Shown here: piece by piece, positions 24,016 through 37,004 of the stretch
Numbering within the stretch: position 1 is the first letter of the stretch
How the letters are laid out: each line of letters starts with the position of its first letter
Source: Variovorax fucosicus
GTDB taxonomy: Bacteria > Pseudomonadota > Gammaproteobacteria > Burkholderiales > Burkholderiaceae_C
DNA length: 64,000 nucleotides
Direction of reading: 5' to 3'
NCBI RefSeq assembly: GCF_030316825.1
Contig: NZ_JASZYU010000001.1
Span: forward strand, 1,798,001-1,862,000
Position numbers and translations under genes: made by a program
The notes under the pieces: model-generated
The model's database searches: none
What the model saw: the letters and a program-made list of their open reading frames with translations, nothing else
Told to the model about the DNA's origin: nothing

Positions 24016-24398
24016 TGCTTGAACACCAGGTAACGTGCCGACACGAAGTTGACCACCAGACCGGCCGCGCTGCCAAGCGCAACGCCGATGGCCGCCACCC
24101 AGGGACCCGAGAGCCAGTGCAGCGTCAGCACGTAGACCGCATAGTTGACCGCCGCCCCCCCGAGCATGGCCGACAGGTAGGCCACGTACTCGCGCAGCAG
24201 CGAGGCATGGGGCGCCGCATCGGCGAAGGTGTAACGGCGATTGACCTGCCAGGTGACCGTGGCCGCCGCCAGGAACGAGAGCACGCGCGCCGCGTACCAG
24301 CCCAGCCACGGCGCCGCGAGGTACAGCACGGCCACGTCGACCAGCAGCCCCAGCAGCCCCGCAACGAGGAACCAGCCGAAGCTGCGCGCCGCCTTCAT
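24012..24398 (-). CDS. GtrA-family membrane protein
   Basis: A 128-residue GtrA-family protein with four predicted transmembrane helices, containing the typical RVLSFLAAATVTWQVNRRYTF and VNFVSARYLVF. GtrA proteins are thought to help move polyprenyl-phosphate-linked sugars across the inner membrane. The ATG at 24398 gives the normal length; the open extension upstream lies inside the GT2 gene. It overlaps the glycosyltransferase gene upstream and the YihY-like gene downstream by 4 nt each. With the GT2 and the large membrane glycosyltransferase it makes a plausible three-part system for periplasmic sugar addition to an envelope polymer or lipid. Confidence 0.88.
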   Translation of the reverse strand: MKAARSFGWFLVAGLLGLLVDVAVLYLAAPWLGWYAARVLSFLAAATVTWQVNRRYTFADAAPHASLLREYVAYLSAMLGGAAVNYAVYVLTLHWLSGPWVAAIGVALGSAAGLVVNFVSARYLVFKH

Positions 24399-25375
24399 CG
24401 GCCGCGGCCGTACCGGACGACGGACAGCACGCCCGGAATGGCCAGGTAGCGCAGGCGCTTGGCCTCCTGCCGGCCGACGGTGACGGTATTGAGCACGATG
24501 CCGCACACCAGCGAGAGCATCGCGACCAGCACGGTGCCGGTGGCCAGCACGGCGGTCGGCAGGCGCGGAACCAGGCCGGTACGCAGATAGGTGACGACCA
24601 GCGGCTCGACCAGCACCAGCGCGCCCAGGGTCAGCAGGCCGGCCACGATCGAGAAGAACGCCAGCGGCCGCTCGCTGATGAAGAGCCGCGTGATGGTGCG
24701 CAGGATGCGCCAGCCGTCGCGGTAGGTCGAGAGCTTGCTTTCGGATCCTTCGGGCCGCGACAGGTAGCGGCAGGGCAGCTCGGCATAGGGCATGCGCAGC
24801 TCGAGCGCGTGCACGGTGAGCTCGGTTTCAATCTCGAAGCCGCGCGCCAGCGCCGGGAACGACTTGGCATAGCGGCGCGAGAACACGCGGTAGCCCGACA
24901 GCATGTCGGTGAAGCCGCCACCGAACAGGTTCGCGACGGCACCGGTCAGCAGCCGGTTGCCGAAGCGGTGGCCGCGCCGGTAGGTCTGCGCATCCCGCTC
25001 GTCGTCGACCCGTGCGCCCACCACCATGTCGAGGTTGCCCGCCACCAGCATGTCGACCATGCGGTGCACCTCGCCCAGGTCGTAGGTCGCGTCGCCGTCG
25101 ACCATCACGTAGACATCGGCATCGACGTCGGCAAACATGCGGCGCGCCACGTTGCCCTTGCCACGCAGCGCCACGTGGGTCACGTGTGCACCTGCGGCGG
25201 CGGCCACGGCGGCCGTGTCGTCGCTCGAGTTGTTGTCGAACACGTGGATCTCGGCCTCGGGCAGCGCAGCGCGAAAGGCCTCGATCACCTGCCCGATGGC
25301 CAGCGCCTCGTTGTAGCAGGGGATCACTGCGGCTATTCGCAGTGGAGGCAGCGGGGACGCTAGGGGCTCGGTCAT
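24395..25375 (-). CDS. GT2-family polyprenyl-phosphate glycosyltransferase
   Basis: A 326-residue family 2 glycosyltransferase. The catalytic part (about 1-230) begins RIAAVIPCYNEALAIGQVIE and has DNNSSDDT, the metal-binding VDGDATY and the GFEIETELT stretch of dolichyl-phosphate-mannose-synthase-like enzymes. Two or three C-terminal transmembrane helices (LAFFSIVAGLLTLGALVLV, VAMLSLVCGIVLNTV) anchor it in the inner membrane. It would make a lipid-linked sugar on the cytoplasmic side, which GtrA could help flip and the 591-residue enzyme could transfer. The ATG at 25375 overlaps the stop of that gene by 4 nt. Acceptor and sugar are unknown. Confidence 0.9.
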   Translation of the reverse strand: MTEPLASPLPPLRIAAVIPCYNEALAIGQVIEAFRAALPEAEIHVFDNNSSDDTAAVAAAAGAHVTHVALRGKGNVARRMFADVDADVYVMVDGDATYDLGEVHRMVDMLVAGNLDMVVGARVDDERDAQTYRRGHRFGNRLLTGAVANLFGGGFTDMLSGYRVFSRRYAKSFPALARGFEIETELTVHALELRMPYAELPCRYLSRPEGSESKLSTYRDGWRILRTITRLFISERPLAFFSIVAGLLTLGALVLVEPLVVTYLRTGLVPRLPTAVLATGTVLVAMLSLVCGIVLNTVTVGRQEAKRLRYLAIPGVLSVVRYGRGR

Positions 25376-27143
25376 GGCGAGGTCGGAAGAATGCGGTAGG
25401 CCTTCACGCCGTCCTTCTCGGTGATGAGTTGGAAGTAGCGGTCGAAGTCGGGTTTGGTGTGAATGTAAGGCGCCAGCGCGGTCTGGATCACGATGCGGCT
25501 GAACTGCTGGTCGCGCAGCTTGCGCGCCATCTGGTCGGCCGGCAGGTAGACGAAATCCGAATAGCGCCAGGGCCCGAAGATATCGCCCCAGACCGGGTTC
25601 GGCGCGAAGTAGAGCGAATCGTTCAGTGCCACCTGGTAGAGCTTGCCCTCGACCGGATGCGCGCGCAGGTGACTCAGCACCTCGTAGCCCGGAATGCGTT
25701 CGCGGAAGAAGGCCTCGCGGCTTTCCGGCGTGGGCGAGATCATGCGCACGTTGCGCGCGCTGTGCGAGAGGGATGTCGCGACGAGCGCGGCGATCAGCAC
25801 GCCGCCGGCAATCTGCGGGGCCCTCGCCGGCAGTTGCCAGCGCCAGGCCCGGCCGATCCAGGTAAACAGTTGGTGCCAGCCCACCGCCGCCATCAAGGCG
25901 ATCAGCGGGTACGACGGCAGCAGGTAGCGCGGGTAGCGCGAGGTCACGCCCCACACCAGCAACGCCCAGGCGCAGAACACCACGGCAGCACGCACGGCGG
26001 GCGAGCGCTTCCAGGCCAGGCTGAACGGCGCCAGCAGCACCGGCCACAGCATCACGTTGGGCGGACTCGCATGGTGCTGCTGCACATCGATGATCTGCTG
26101 CGCGTAATCCGCGGCGTTCCAGTTGGTGAAGCCGAACAGGCGCGCGCCGATCGGGTTGAACGGATCGCCGGTCATGAGCGCATTGCGCGCATACCAGTAG
26201 ATGCAGGGCAACAGAAAACAGAGCAGGGCCAGCGCCCAGACCTGCGGCCGGCGCTCGCGCCGCACCACGAACACCGCGACCAGCGGCAGGAAAATCAGCG
26301 CCTGGTACTTGGAGCCCGCGGCCACGCCGAGAAAGAAGGCGGCCAGCGCCAGCCAGCGCACGCCGCGATCCGGCGCCGCCGCCTCGTGCCACCACCAGAG
26401 CGCCACGAAGGCCGACAACACCAACAGCGCCACGCCCATGTCGATGTACGAGTTCGGGTAGTCGCCGAGCGCCAGCCAGATCGCCGCGCCGATGCAGGCC
26501 ACCAGCCGGTTCACGTGGCGCAGCCCGAGCCGGTAGATCATCACCACCGACAGCCAGCCCGCCAGCGCATGCAGCAGGTGCGTGAACACGTCGTCGTAGA
26601 CCTGCAGCGCGGCCGCATAGAGCAGGTCGTAGTTGTACGGAAACCAGGGATAGCGCAGCCACTCGTACACGCCCATGCGGCCGCTCTCGGCCAGCTGCCG
26701 CGCATAGGGCAGGTGGTACATGATCTCGTCGAACGCCACCGGCGGCGCAAGCGGCGCCGTCAGCGTGGGCAGTGCAACGCATGCCAGCGCGGCCAGCGCA
26801 AAGCGGTCACCCCGCGTGAGGGCGGGCGCCGCGGCGTCCGGTTGCCGCCGCCAGGCGCGCCATTGGAGCGCGCCGGCCAGCGCACCGGCCGCCACCAGCA
26901 CAAGAACCGCGCCGCGGCTCAATGCACCCGCCAGCGCCAGTGCTTGCAAGGCGACGACGAACAACCCCAACCCGAGCGCCGTGGCCATCGCCGTTTCGAG
27001 CCACCGGTCGCGGTGTGCAGGCGCCGCCAGGCGCGAGAGCAGCAGCCGGCCGAAGCCCCAGCAAGCCGCCACGAACACCGCAAAGGCCGCGTAGTGTGCG
27101 GCTGCAAAAACAAGCTTCTGAATAACGACTCCCGGATGCGGCG

Positions 27144-27147
<4 letters not shown>
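25372..27147 (-). CDS. Multi-pass membrane glycosyltransferase (ArnT/PMT-like)
   Basis: A 591-residue protein with about 11-12 transmembrane helices and a C-terminal periplasmic domain. The first periplasmic loop contains FDEIMYHLP, an acidic catalytic-loop pattern as seen in GT-C enzymes such as ArnT and protein mannosyltransferases that use polyprenyl-phosphate sugars. The start is a TTG at 27147 overlapping the metH2 stop (TTGA); the same 4-nt geometry recurs at each following junction, which supports it. The gene is followed by the GT2 that could make its donor. What it modifies cannot be told; lipid A, protein and exopolysaccharide are all possible. Confidence 0.78.
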
Positions 27148-29882
<2,735 letters not shown>

Positions 29883-29907
29883 GGCACTCACCTGTGTGAA
29901 TCGGATC

Positions 29908-29992
29908 AGCAGGTGAGCGTCGTTGCGGGAGACCTGGAACCCCAAGCCTGACATCTCCGCGCGGGGGATGTTGCAACGCTCCTTGGGAGCGC
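29908..29992 (-). ncRNA. S-adenosylhomocysteine (SAH) riboswitch
   Basis: Read on the minus strand, the leader of metH2 carries the conserved blocks of the SAH riboswitch in order: AAGGAGCGTTGCAAC, CAGGCTTGGG and AACGACGCTCACCTG. CCCAAG just before the first block is exactly complementary to CTTGGG in the second, giving the known pseudoknot, and GAGCG pairs with CGCTC of the last block. SAH riboswitches turn genes on when SAH accumulates and occur upstream of ahcY and metH in proteobacteria. It ends about 25 nt before the start codon and lies just after the PACE gene. Confidence 0.93.
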
Positions 29993-29997
29993 GGATT

Positions 29998-30477
29998 TTA
30001 AGTCGTCTTGCCCAGGGCCGGTTCACAAACCCCCGGCCGCCCTGCGCTGGCCCCCGCGGCCGAGGCCGAGGTCGGCAGGCCGAACACGCGATCGAAGGCC
30101 CAGTTGAAGGCAAAGGTGTAGACCAGGAAGAACAGCACCAGGCCAAGGTCCATCACCAGGGCCTCCCACAGGCTCACGCCCAGCCCCCACGCGAACATCG
30201 GCACCAGGAAGGCGATCAGGCCGCCCTCGAAGCCGATCGCATGGGCGATGCGCCGGCGCACGCTGCGCCCGCGCGCGGCCTGGCGCGACTCCCAGCGCTC
30301 GAACAGGGTGTTGAACGCGAGGTTCCAGACCACCGCCACGACCGATGCCGCCACGGCCAGCGCGCCCGAATGCCCCAGCCCCTGGCCCGTCATGAGCGAC
30401 AGGCCGCCGGCGGCCGCGACGATGGCAATGCCTTCATAGAGGCTGATGTAGACGACTTTGCGTTGAATTCCTTGCAT
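29998..30477 (-). CDS. PACE-family efflux transporter
   Basis: A 159-residue proteobacterial antimicrobial compound efflux (PACE, AceI-like) protein with four transmembrane helices from two tandem helix-pair units. Recognisable are [14 protein letters not shown] at the start, [13 protein letters not shown] ending the first repeat and [12 protein letters not shown] ending the second. Family members export chlorhexidine, acriflavine or short diamines by proton exchange. A C-terminal tail of about 25 residues beyond the second repeat is unusual. The ATG at 30477 follows a low-GC region shared with the divergent LysR gene, the usual regulator-transporter pairing of the PACE family. Confidence 0.9.
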   Translation of the reverse strand: MQGIQRKVVYISLYEGIAIVAAAGGLSLMTGQGLGHSGALAVAASVVAVVWNLAFNTLFERWESRQAARGRSVRRRIAHAIGFEGGLIAFLVPMFAWGLGVSLWEALVMDLGLVLFFLVYTFAFNWAFDRVFGLPTSASAAGASAGRPGVCEPALGKTT

Positions 30478-30548
30478 GGAATCGACTTTATGACGCAAGA
30501 ACTGATATAAAAAGTCATCTTCTTTCAGATAACTTGATAGACAACCCC
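30478..30548. promoter_or_regulatory. Divergent promoter region between the PACE and LysR genes
   Basis: A 71-nt strip much richer in A and T than its surroundings (for example TATAAAAAGTCATC and TTCTTTCAGATAACTTG) separates two divergent genes. It must hold both promoters and the LysR binding site. No perfect dyad is visible. A TTG at 30534 in frame with the LysR gene is a weaker alternative start for it. Confidence 0.55.
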
Positions 30549-31466
30549 ATGGCCTTTTCCAGCGACACGGTCGAAGTCTTTCTGGCGGTGATCGACCGCG
30601 GCTCGTTTTCGGCCGCCGCACGGTCGCTCGGCCGCGTGCCTTCGGCCGTGAGCATGACCATCGCCCATCTCGAGGCGGAACTCGCCCTGCCACTGTTCGA
30701 CCGCAGCGGGCGCGAGCCGCGCCCCACCGCGGCGGCGCGCTCGCTCGAGCCGCAGGCGCGGCTGCTGGCGGCCCAGCTGAAGGCGCTGCAGGTGCAGGCG
30801 CTTGGGCTGACGCAGGGGCTCGAGAACCACCTCACGCTGGCGATTGCGCCGGAATTGCTGTCTGCACCCTGGAGCGCGCCGCTCGCCGCGCTGGCGCAGG
30901 AGCACCCGCTGCTCGAAGTCGAAGTGCTCGCGGCACCCCAGGCCGATGCGCTCGAAATGCTGCACACCGGCCGGGCCCAGCTGGCGCTGGTGTTCGAGCG
31001 CCCCAGCATCGACGGGCGCGAAGGTTTTCAGGAGGTCGGAAGCGAATTGCTGGTGGCGGTAATCGCGCCGAACCACCCGGTGTTCGTCGCAGCCGGCCGG
31101 CGCCTGCGCGAGCAGCACCTGACCAACACGCGGCAAATGGTCGTGGCCGGCCGCGACCTCGCATCGAGCGATCCGCGCCTGGTGTTCGCGCGGCACATCT
31201 GGCGCAGCGACAACGCCCAGGCGGCGCTCAGCCTCATCAAGGCGGGGGTCGGCTGGGGGTGGCTGCCGCGCAGCTTCGCGCAGCCCCATGTGGCGGCCGG
31301 CGAACTGGTGGAGATCGAGTTCGAGAACCTCTCGAACGGGCTCGATCTGTGGGTCGACGTGGTGTGGTCGAAGGAGCGCCCGCTCGGCCTGGGCGCGCAA
31401 CGCTTCATTCAGCTCATCCAGCGCGCCGACAGGAGCGAGGGCGCACTGGTGGCGCCCGCCGCCTGA
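30549..31466 (+). CDS. LysR-family transcriptional regulator next to the PACE gene
   Basis: A 305-residue LysR regulator. The winged helix-turn-helix is at about residues 5-65 (VEVFLAVIDRGSFSAAARSL, then SAVSMTIAHLEAEL), followed by a periplasmic-binding-protein-like effector domain. It is divergent from the PACE efflux gene and most likely activates it in response to the exported compound; AceR of Acinetobacter is the family precedent. The ATG at 30549 is chosen over an in-frame TTG at 30534. The convergent SH3 gene starts its stop codon only 7 nt downstream. Confidence 0.9.
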   Translation: MAFSSDTVEVFLAVIDRGSFSAAARSLGRVPSAVSMTIAHLEAELALPLFDRSGREPRPTAAARSLEPQARLLAAQLKALQVQALGLTQGLENHLTLAIAPELLSAPWSAPLAALAQEHPLLEVEVLAAPQADALEMLHTGRAQLALVFERPSIDGREGFQEVGSELLVAVIAPNHPVFVAAGRRLREQHLTNTRQMVVAGRDLASSDPRLVFARHIWRSDNAQAALSLIKAGVGWGWLPRSFAQPHVAAGELVEIEFENLSNGLDLWVDVVWSKERPLGLGAQRFIQLIQRADRSEGALVAPAA

Positions 31467-31472
31467 AGGTTG

Positions 31473-32327
31473 TCAACCCCCGTCGGGCCTCTGCGCGCCC
31501 GAACCATCCCCGAGATTGGGCCGAGCGCCCGGGGGGGTGTACGGCCGCGGCGCCTGCGGCACGTTGACGTTGGGCGGCGCCGGCGGCGTGGGTACTGCGC
31601 CCACGTTCGGCCGGCCACCGCCTTGCTGCGGCGGCATGACGCCCGGGCCGGGATGACCGATGCCGGGGCCGGGTTGTGGCGCGCGGAAGCCCGGATCGCG
31701 GGGTGGCCGTTGGCCATCGCCCGGGTGCTGCCGGTAGCCCGGATCGGGCCCGTAGCCCGGGCCACCCGGCTGTTGTCGATACTCCGGCTGCGGCCGGTTG
31801 TAGCCATGTTCGGGCCTGTCGTAGCCGCGTTCGGGGCGGTAGCCCGGCTCGACCGGGCGCGGTTGCCAGCTCGCCCGCGGCGGCGGGGGCGGACGCCAGC
31901 CTTGCTGAGGCGGCGGCGGCGGGCGGTTGCCCCACCAGCGGCGGTCGCCATACCAGGAGCGGTCTCGGTAGTGGTCGCCCCAGTAGCTGCCGATGTTGAA
32001 GCTGATGATGGGCACGCCGATGGTCGCGCCGTAGGTGGCCAGCGGCACGTTGCCGCCGCGGTAGGGGTATTCAAGGCGCTGGGCCGCGGCCCAGCCGCGC
32101 AGGCCATCGGGCAGCACCACATCGCACCAGCCATAGCCGCTGGTGCAGCCGAGCACTTCGAGCGGCTGGCCTGGCCTGAGCCGGGTGATAGAAGGGTAGT
32201 CGTTCGATGGACCGGCGCGCAGATTGACCGGCCCCCGCGTGTAAGCCTCCTGGGCCGCTGCCGCCAGCGGCAGGGCCAGCGCAACCGCTCCCACGGCGAG
32301 CCAGCGAGTGACGTGTTGGTTGTTCAT
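31473..32327 (-). CDS. Secreted SH3-domain protein with Pro/Tyr/Gly-rich tail
   Basis: A 284-residue exported protein. The signal peptide is at residues 1-25 (ALPLAAAAQA-like cleavage region). A bacterial SH3 domain at about 27-85 contains PVNLRAGPSNDYPSI and GWCDVVLPDGLRGWAAAQRL. The second half is low-complexity, with repeated GY-x-RP and PGYGPDPGY units and runs of proline. Bacterial SH3 domains often bind cell-wall peptides, so a periplasmic envelope function is plausible but unproven. The 171-nt gap upstream (32328-32498) holds its presumed promoter and no gene. Proteins of this design are common in Comamonadaceae. Confidence 0.85.
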   Translation of the reverse strand: MNNQHVTRWLAVGAVALALPLAAAAQEAYTRGPVNLRAGPSNDYPSITRLRPGQPLEVLGCTSGYGWCDVVLPDGLRGWAAAQRLEYPYRGGNVPLATYGATIGVPIISFNIGSYWGDHYRDRSWYGDRRWWGNRPPPPPQQGWRPPPPPRASWQPRPVEPGYRPERGYDRPEHGYNRPQPEYRQQPGGPGYGPDPGYRQHPGDGQRPPRDPGFRAPQPGPGIGHPGPGVMPPQQGGGRPNVGAVPTPPAPPNVNVPQAPRPYTPPGARPNLGDGSGAQRPDGG

Positions 32328-32498
32328 GGCGTTGTTTCCTTTGCAATCGAGGGTAGGCCGCGTTCGGGTGTTGTCAATCAGCCCACACCTCCACAGTCAA
32401 CGCCCGGATGGCGCGTGTGGTGCACGACTGCAACCTCCGGCAATCAGCTTCACCTGCGCTTGACATGGGCGCGACCGCCCCTCGCGCAACAGCGCGGG

Positions 32499-33563
32499 TC
32501 AGGCCGCGGCTTGCGCCTCGCTGCTTTCGCGATAGAACGGCGTGCGCTGCAACGCGCGGCCCGCTACGGCCAAGACCGCGCGGCCGATCGCTGCGATGTG
32601 ATCGGGCGTGGTGCCGCAGCAGCCGCCGACGATGTTGACCAGCCCCTCGGACGCAAACTCATGCAGCAGCCGCGACGTGACATCGGGCGTCTCGTCGAAG
32701 CCGGTGTCGCTCATCGGGTTGGGCAGCCCGGCATTCGGGTAGCAGCTGATGTACGTATCGCCGGCCACCTTCGCCAGCTCCTGGATGTACGGCCGCATCA
32801 GCGCCGCGCCCAGCGCGCAGTTGAGGCCGACTGCCAGCGGCTGCGCATGGCGCACGCTGTGCCAGAAGGCGGTGACGGTCTGGCCGCTCAGGATGCGGCC
32901 GGAGGCATCGGTCACGGTGCCGCTGATGATCAGCGGCAGCCGGTGGCCGCTGTTGTCGAAGTATTCGTCGACCGCAAACAGCGCAGCCTTGGCATTGAGC
33001 GTGTCGAAGATGGTCTCGACCAGGATCACGTCGGCGCCGCCTTCGACCAGCGCCTCGGTCTGCTCGTAATACGCCGCGCGCAGCGATTCGAAATCGACGT
33101 TGCGCGCGCCGGGGTCGTTCACATCGGGGCTGATGCTCGCGGTCTTGGGCGTCGGGCCGAGGGCGCCGGCCACGAAGCGCGGCTTGTCGGGCGTGCTGTA
33201 TTTGTCGCAGGCTGCGCGCGCCAGCTTGGCGGACTCGAGGTTCATCTCGCGCGCCAGGTGGGCCATCTTGTAGTCCTCCTGCGCGATGGTGGTCGCGCCG
33301 AAGGTGTTGGTCTCGATCAGGTCGGCGCCCGCTGCCAGGTAAGCCTCGTGAATGTCGCTGATGACATCGGGCTGCGTGAGCGAAAGCAGCTCGTTGTTGC
33401 CCTTCACGTCGCGCTCGAAGTCCTTGAAACGCTCGCCGCGGTACTGCGCTTCGTTGAGCTTGAAGCGCTGGATCATCGTGCCCATCGCGCCGTCAAGGAT
33501 CGCAATGCGCTGCGCAAGGATGCCGGGCAATGCCTGGCCGCGGGTGTAGGTGACGGGCTTCAT
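32499..33563 (-). CDS. metH1: Methionine synthase homocysteine-binding half (MetH N-terminal domain)
   Basis: A 354-residue homocysteine S-methyltransferase domain protein equal to the N-terminal third of MetH. It has [13 protein letters not shown] at about residues 22-34, the zinc-ligand segment GLNCALGA and the second pair of zinc cysteines in [12 protein letters not shown]. It lacks the folate, cobalamin and activation domains, which are in the separate protein at 27144-29882, about 2.6 kb downstream on the same strand. The ATG at 33563 is 23 nt after the hutG stop, so this half may be transcribed with the histidine operon while the other half sits behind an SAH riboswitch. Confidence 0.92.
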   Translation of the reverse strand: MKPVTYTRGQALPGILAQRIAILDGAMGTMIQRFKLNEAQYRGERFKDFERDVKGNNELLSLTQPDVISDIHEAYLAAGADLIETNTFGATTIAQEDYKMAHLAREMNLESAKLARAACDKYSTPDKPRFVAGALGPTPKTASISPDVNDPGARNVDFESLRAAYYEQTEALVEGGADVILVETIFDTLNAKAALFAVDEYFDNSGHRLPLIISGTVTDASGRILSGQTVTAFWHSVRHAQPLAVGLNCALGAALMRPYIQELAKVAGDTYISCYPNAGLPNPMSDTGFDETPDVTSRLLHEFASEGLVNIVGGCCGTTPDHIAAIGRAVLAVAGRALQRTPFYRESSEAQAAA

Positions 33564-33586
33564 GCCCCGATTGTAGAAACCGCGCC

Positions 33587-34402
33587 TTAACGTTGTTCGA
33601 CGAAGGTCAGCACGGCTTCGAGCATGCGGCGCACATGCGGCTGCACGCCCGCCGCGACCTCGGGCAGGTAGTCGAACGGCAAGGCCTCCTGCATGTAGCT
33701 GCACTGCGTCATCTCGAGCTGCACCGCATGGATGCCGCGCGCGGGGTTGCCGTACTGCCGCGTGATGTAGCCGCCCTTGAAGCGGCCATTGAGCACGCCG
33801 GTGTAGCCGGGCGCCGAAGCCGCGATGCCCAGCAAGGTTGCCGCGAGCGCCGGGTCGCAACTCGCGCCGTTGGCGCTGCCGAGGTTGAGGTCGGGCAGCT
33901 TGCCTTCGAAGAAGCGCGGCAGCACCGAGCGGATCGAATGCGCATCCCACAGCGCGATGGTGCCGTGCGCGGCTTTCAGGCGGTCGAGCTCGGCCTGCAG
34001 CTGCCGGTGGTACGGATGCCAGATCGCGAAGCGGCGCGCGGCGATCTCCGGCTGGCCCGGCACGTCGCCAGCCGCGTAGATCGGCGTCTTGTCGAAGGTG
34101 TCGACCGGGCACAGGCCGGTCGTGTCCTGGCCCGGGTAGAGGTTCTGGTCGTCGGGCGGGCGGTTCAGGTCGACCACGTAGCGCGAGTGCGTGGCCACGA
34201 GCACCGACGCGCCGAGTTCGTCGGCGAAGTCGTAGAGCCGCTCCAGGTGCCAGTCGGTGTCAGGCACATGGCGCGCCTGCGCGGTGAAGCGTTCGGCCAG
34301 CGCGGGTGGCACATGGGTGCCGACGTGCGGCATCGAGATCAGCAGCGGGCGGGTGCCCTGGCGGAATCGGAAAGGCGGTTCGGTGGTCTGGAAAAGGCTC
34401 AT
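33587..34402 (-). CDS. hutG: N-formylglutamate deformylase HutG
   Basis: A 271-residue N-formylglutamate amidohydrolase that releases formate and glutamate in the last step of the five-step histidine pathway. Family features are [13 protein letters not shown] near the start, [37 protein letters not shown] and [11 protein letters not shown]. The ATG at 34402 overlaps the hutF stop by 4 nt. It ends the catabolic part of the hut operon. HutF plus HutG shows that this organism uses the formylglutamate branch and not HutE, as in Pseudomonas. Confidence 0.95.
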   Translation of the reverse strand: MSLFQTTEPPFRFRQGTRPLLISMPHVGTHVPPALAERFTAQARHVPDTDWHLERLYDFADELGASVLVATHSRYVVDLNRPPDDQNLYPGQDTTGLCPVDTFDKTPIYAAGDVPGQPEIAARRFAIWHPYHRQLQAELDRLKAAHGTIALWDAHSIRSVLPRFFEGKLPDLNLGSANGASCDPALAATLLGIAASAPGYTGVLNGRFKGGYITRQYGNPARGIHAVQLEMTQCSYMQEALPFDYLPEVAAGVQPHVRRMLEAVLTFVEQR

Positions 34403-35787
34403 GGCGTGTGGGTCAGCAACTGGCTGCGCGCGGCGACGAAGCCGGCCGTCGCGCTGTCGTGGAGAAGATGGCGCCCGGCCTGCACGCGCGGCTCGCCCGC
34501 GACCCACACGGCATCGATCGCGCTGGTGCGGTGGCTGGCGAACACATGGGACGAGAGCATGTCGGCGGCGGGCAAACCGGCCAGGGCCGGGTGCGTGGCA
34601 TCGAGCACCGTGCAGTCGGCCTGCTGGCCGACCGCGAGGCCGGCAATGCGGCGTCCGGCGGCCTGCGCCCCGCCCTGCACCGCCGCGAGCGTCATGGCCG
34701 CGGCGACCTGCGGCTGCGCCGCGTCGGCCGCCACGTTGCGCTGGCGCGTCGCGAGGCGCTGGCTGTATTCGAGCATCAGCAGCTCTTCGGCGGCATTCAC
34801 GCAGATGTGGCTGTCGGAGCCGATGCCCCACGCGCCGCCGGCCGCACGCCAGGCGACCAGGTCGAAGATGCCATCGCCGAGATTCGCTTCCGTGGTCGGG
34901 CACAGCCCTGCGACGGCGCCGCTCGCGGCCGCACGCCGGTATTCGTCGGCGTCCATGTGCGTGGCATGCACCAGGCACCAGCGTGCGTCGACCGGTGCGT
35001 GGTCGAGCAGCCAGGCAACCGGGCGCTGGCCGCTCCAGCCGATGCAGTCGTCGACCTCGCGCGTCTGCTCGGCGATGTGGATGTGGACGGGCGCGCTCGC
35101 ATCGATCGCGGACAGCCCGGCGAGTGCTTCGCGCAACCCCTCGGGCGGCACAGCGCGCAACGAGTGCGGTGCCAGGCCCAGCCGCGCGCCTTGCGCATCG
35201 CACAGCGGCTTCAGGCGCTCGAGCAACGCGAGCATCGAATCGGTCGAGCGGATGAAGCGGCGTTGCCCCTCGTTCGGCGCGAGGCCGCCAAAGCCGCTGG
35301 TCTGGTAGAGCACGGGCAGCAGCGTGAGGCCGATGCCGGCGCGTTGCGCCGCACGCAGCAGGGCGAGCGCGAGCGTGGCGTCGTCGGCATAGGGCCGGCC
35401 ATCGGCATCGTGGTGCACGTAGTGGAACTCGCACACCGCGGTGTAGCCGGCCTCGAGCATCTCGACATAGAGCCCGAGCGCGATCGCTTCGAGCTGCAGT
35501 GGATCGAGCCGCGAGGCGAAGCGGTACATCAGCGTGCGCCAGCTCCAGAACGAGTCCTGCGCCTCGCCCCGAAACTCCGTGAGGCCCGCGATGGCGCGCT
35601 GGAAGGCGTGCGAGTGCAGGTTGGGCATGCCGGGGATGACCGGGCCCGCGGCCACTTGCGCGCCCGGCGCCGGTTGCACGCCGGCTTCGACGCGGGTGAA
35701 GGTGCCGGCCGCATCCCACGACAGCGACACGTTCCTGGCCCAGCCGCCAGGCAGCAGTGCATCGGCTGCAAACAGCGTCTGCGTCAT
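34399..35787 (-). CDS. hutF: Formimidoylglutamate deiminase HutF
   Basis: A 462-residue amidohydrolase-superfamily enzyme converting formimidoylglutamate to formylglutamate and ammonia. The metal site begins with [12 protein letters not shown] (His58, His60). [26 protein letters not shown] and [16 protein letters not shown] mark the family. It is cytoplasmic, with no signal peptide. It overlaps hutI and hutG by 4 nt on either side, in order of the pathway. Length is normal for HutF (about 450-460 residues). Confidence 0.95.
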   Translation of the reverse strand: MTQTLFAADALLPGGWARNVSLSWDAAGTFTRVEAGVQPAPGAQVAAGPVIPGMPNLHSHAFQRAIAGLTEFRGEAQDSFWSWRTLMYRFASRLDPLQLEAIALGLYVEMLEAGYTAVCEFHYVHHDADGRPYADDATLALALLRAAQRAGIGLTLLPVLYQTSGFGGLAPNEGQRRFIRSTDSMLALLERLKPLCDAQGARLGLAPHSLRAVPPEGLREALAGLSAIDASAPVHIHIAEQTREVDDCIGWSGQRPVAWLLDHAPVDARWCLVHATHMDADEYRRAAASGAVAGLCPTTEANLGDGIFDLVAWRAAGGAWGIGSDSHICVNAAEELLMLEYSQRLATRQRNVAADAAQPQVAAAMTLAAVQGGAQAAGRRIAGLAVGQQADCTVLDATHPALAGLPAADMLSSHVFASHRTSAIDAVWVAGEPRVQAGRHLLHDSATAGFVAARSQLLTHTP

Positions 35788-37004
35788 GCGCCCACGCCTT
35801 CCGCGATGCGGCCCTGCCGCACCACCGTGCGCACCGGCCGCTGGCCGAACCAGTAGGCCATCTCGGCCGGCTCGCGCAGATTCCACAGCACGAAGTTGGC
35901 GGGCCTGCCGACCGCGATGTCGCCATGCGTGTCCTGCAGGCCCAGCGCACGCGCCGCATGCCGCGTCACGCCGTCGATCGCTTCGGGCACCGTGAGGCGG
36001 AACAGCGTGCATGCCATGTTCACCATCAGCAGCAGGCTCAGCGCGGGCGAGGTGCCGGGGTTGTGATCGGTCGAGACGGCCATCGGCACGCCGGCTGCGC
36101 GCAACGCGGCGATTGGCGGCAGTTGCGTGTCGCGCAGCGTGTAGTAGGCGCCCGGCAGCAGCACGGCGACGCTGCCGGCTTCGCGCATCGCGTCGATGCC
36201 GGCTTGCGACAGGTGCTCGATGTGGTCGCACGAGAGCGCGCCGTAGCGCGCCGCGAGCGCGGCGCCGCCCATGTCGGACAGTTGCTCGGCATGCAGCTTG
36301 ACCGGAAGGTCGAGCGCCCGGGCGGCCTGGAACACACGCTCGGTTTCTTCCAGCGAGAACGCGATGCGCTCGCAGAACACATCGACCGCATCCACCAGCC
36401 CTTCGGCCGCGAGCGCGGGCAGCATCTCGCGGCACACGAGGTCGATGTAGTCGCTGCTGCGGCCGGCGTACTCCGGCGGCAGTGCGTGCGCACCGAGGAA
36501 AGTGGTGCGCACCGTGACGCCATGCGCCTGGCCGAGCCGGCGCGCCACACGCAGCTGCTTGCGCTCGTGCTCGAGTGCGAGGCCGTAGCCCGACTTGATC
36601 TCGATGGCGCAGACGCCTTCGGCCAGCAGGCTTTGCAGGCGCGCGCCGGCGCTCGCAAACAGCTCGTCTTCGCTCGCTTCGCGCGTGGCGCGCACGCTCG
36701 AGACGATGCCGCCGCCGGCCTTCGCGACCTCTTCGTAGCTGGCACCGGCGAGCCGCATCGCGAACTCGTTGGCGCGCTGGCCGCCGTAGACCAGGTGCGT
36801 GTGGCAATCGACCAGGCCGGGCGTGACCAGCGCGCCGCCGCCGTCGTGCAGAGGCAGGCCGGCGTGCGCGGCCGGCAGTGCGGCGCGTTCGCCGATCCAG
36901 CGGATCGTGCCTTGCCCGACCACGATCGCCAGCTCGTCGCCGCCATCGGAGCGCAAGCCGGTCCAGAGTCCGTCGGCCGAGGGATGGGCGTCGAAGCTTT
37001 TCAT
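35784..37004 (-). CDS. hutI: Imidazolonepropionase HutI
   Basis: A 406-residue amidohydrolase that opens imidazolone-5-propionate to formimidoylglutamate. It has [14 protein letters not shown] (His68, His70), [18 protein letters not shown] and [10 protein letters not shown], all diagnostic of HutI. The ATG at 37004 (MKSFDAH) is preferred over an upstream extension that lies inside hutD. Overlaps of 4 nt join it to hutD and hutF. It is cytoplasmic and expected to bind one metal ion. Confidence 0.95.
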   Translation of the reverse strand: MKSFDAHPSADGLWTGLRSDGGDELAIVVGQGTIRWIGERAALPAAHAGLPLHDGGGALVTPGLVDCHTHLVYGGQRANEFAMRLAGASYEEVAKAGGGIVSSVRATREASEDELFASAGARLQSLLAEGVCAIEIKSGYGLALEHERKQLRVARRLGQAHGVTVRTTFLGAHALPPEYAGRSSDYIDLVCREMLPALAAEGLVDAVDVFCERIAFSLEETERVFQAARALDLPVKLHAEQLSDMGGAALAARYGALSCDHIEHLSQAGIDAMREAGSVAVLLPGAYYTLRDTQLPPIAALRAAGVPMAVSTDHNPGTSPALSLLLMVNMACTLFRLTVPEAIDGVTRHAARALGLQDTHGDIAVGRPANFVLWNLREPAEMAYWFGQRPVRTVVRQGRIAEGVGA

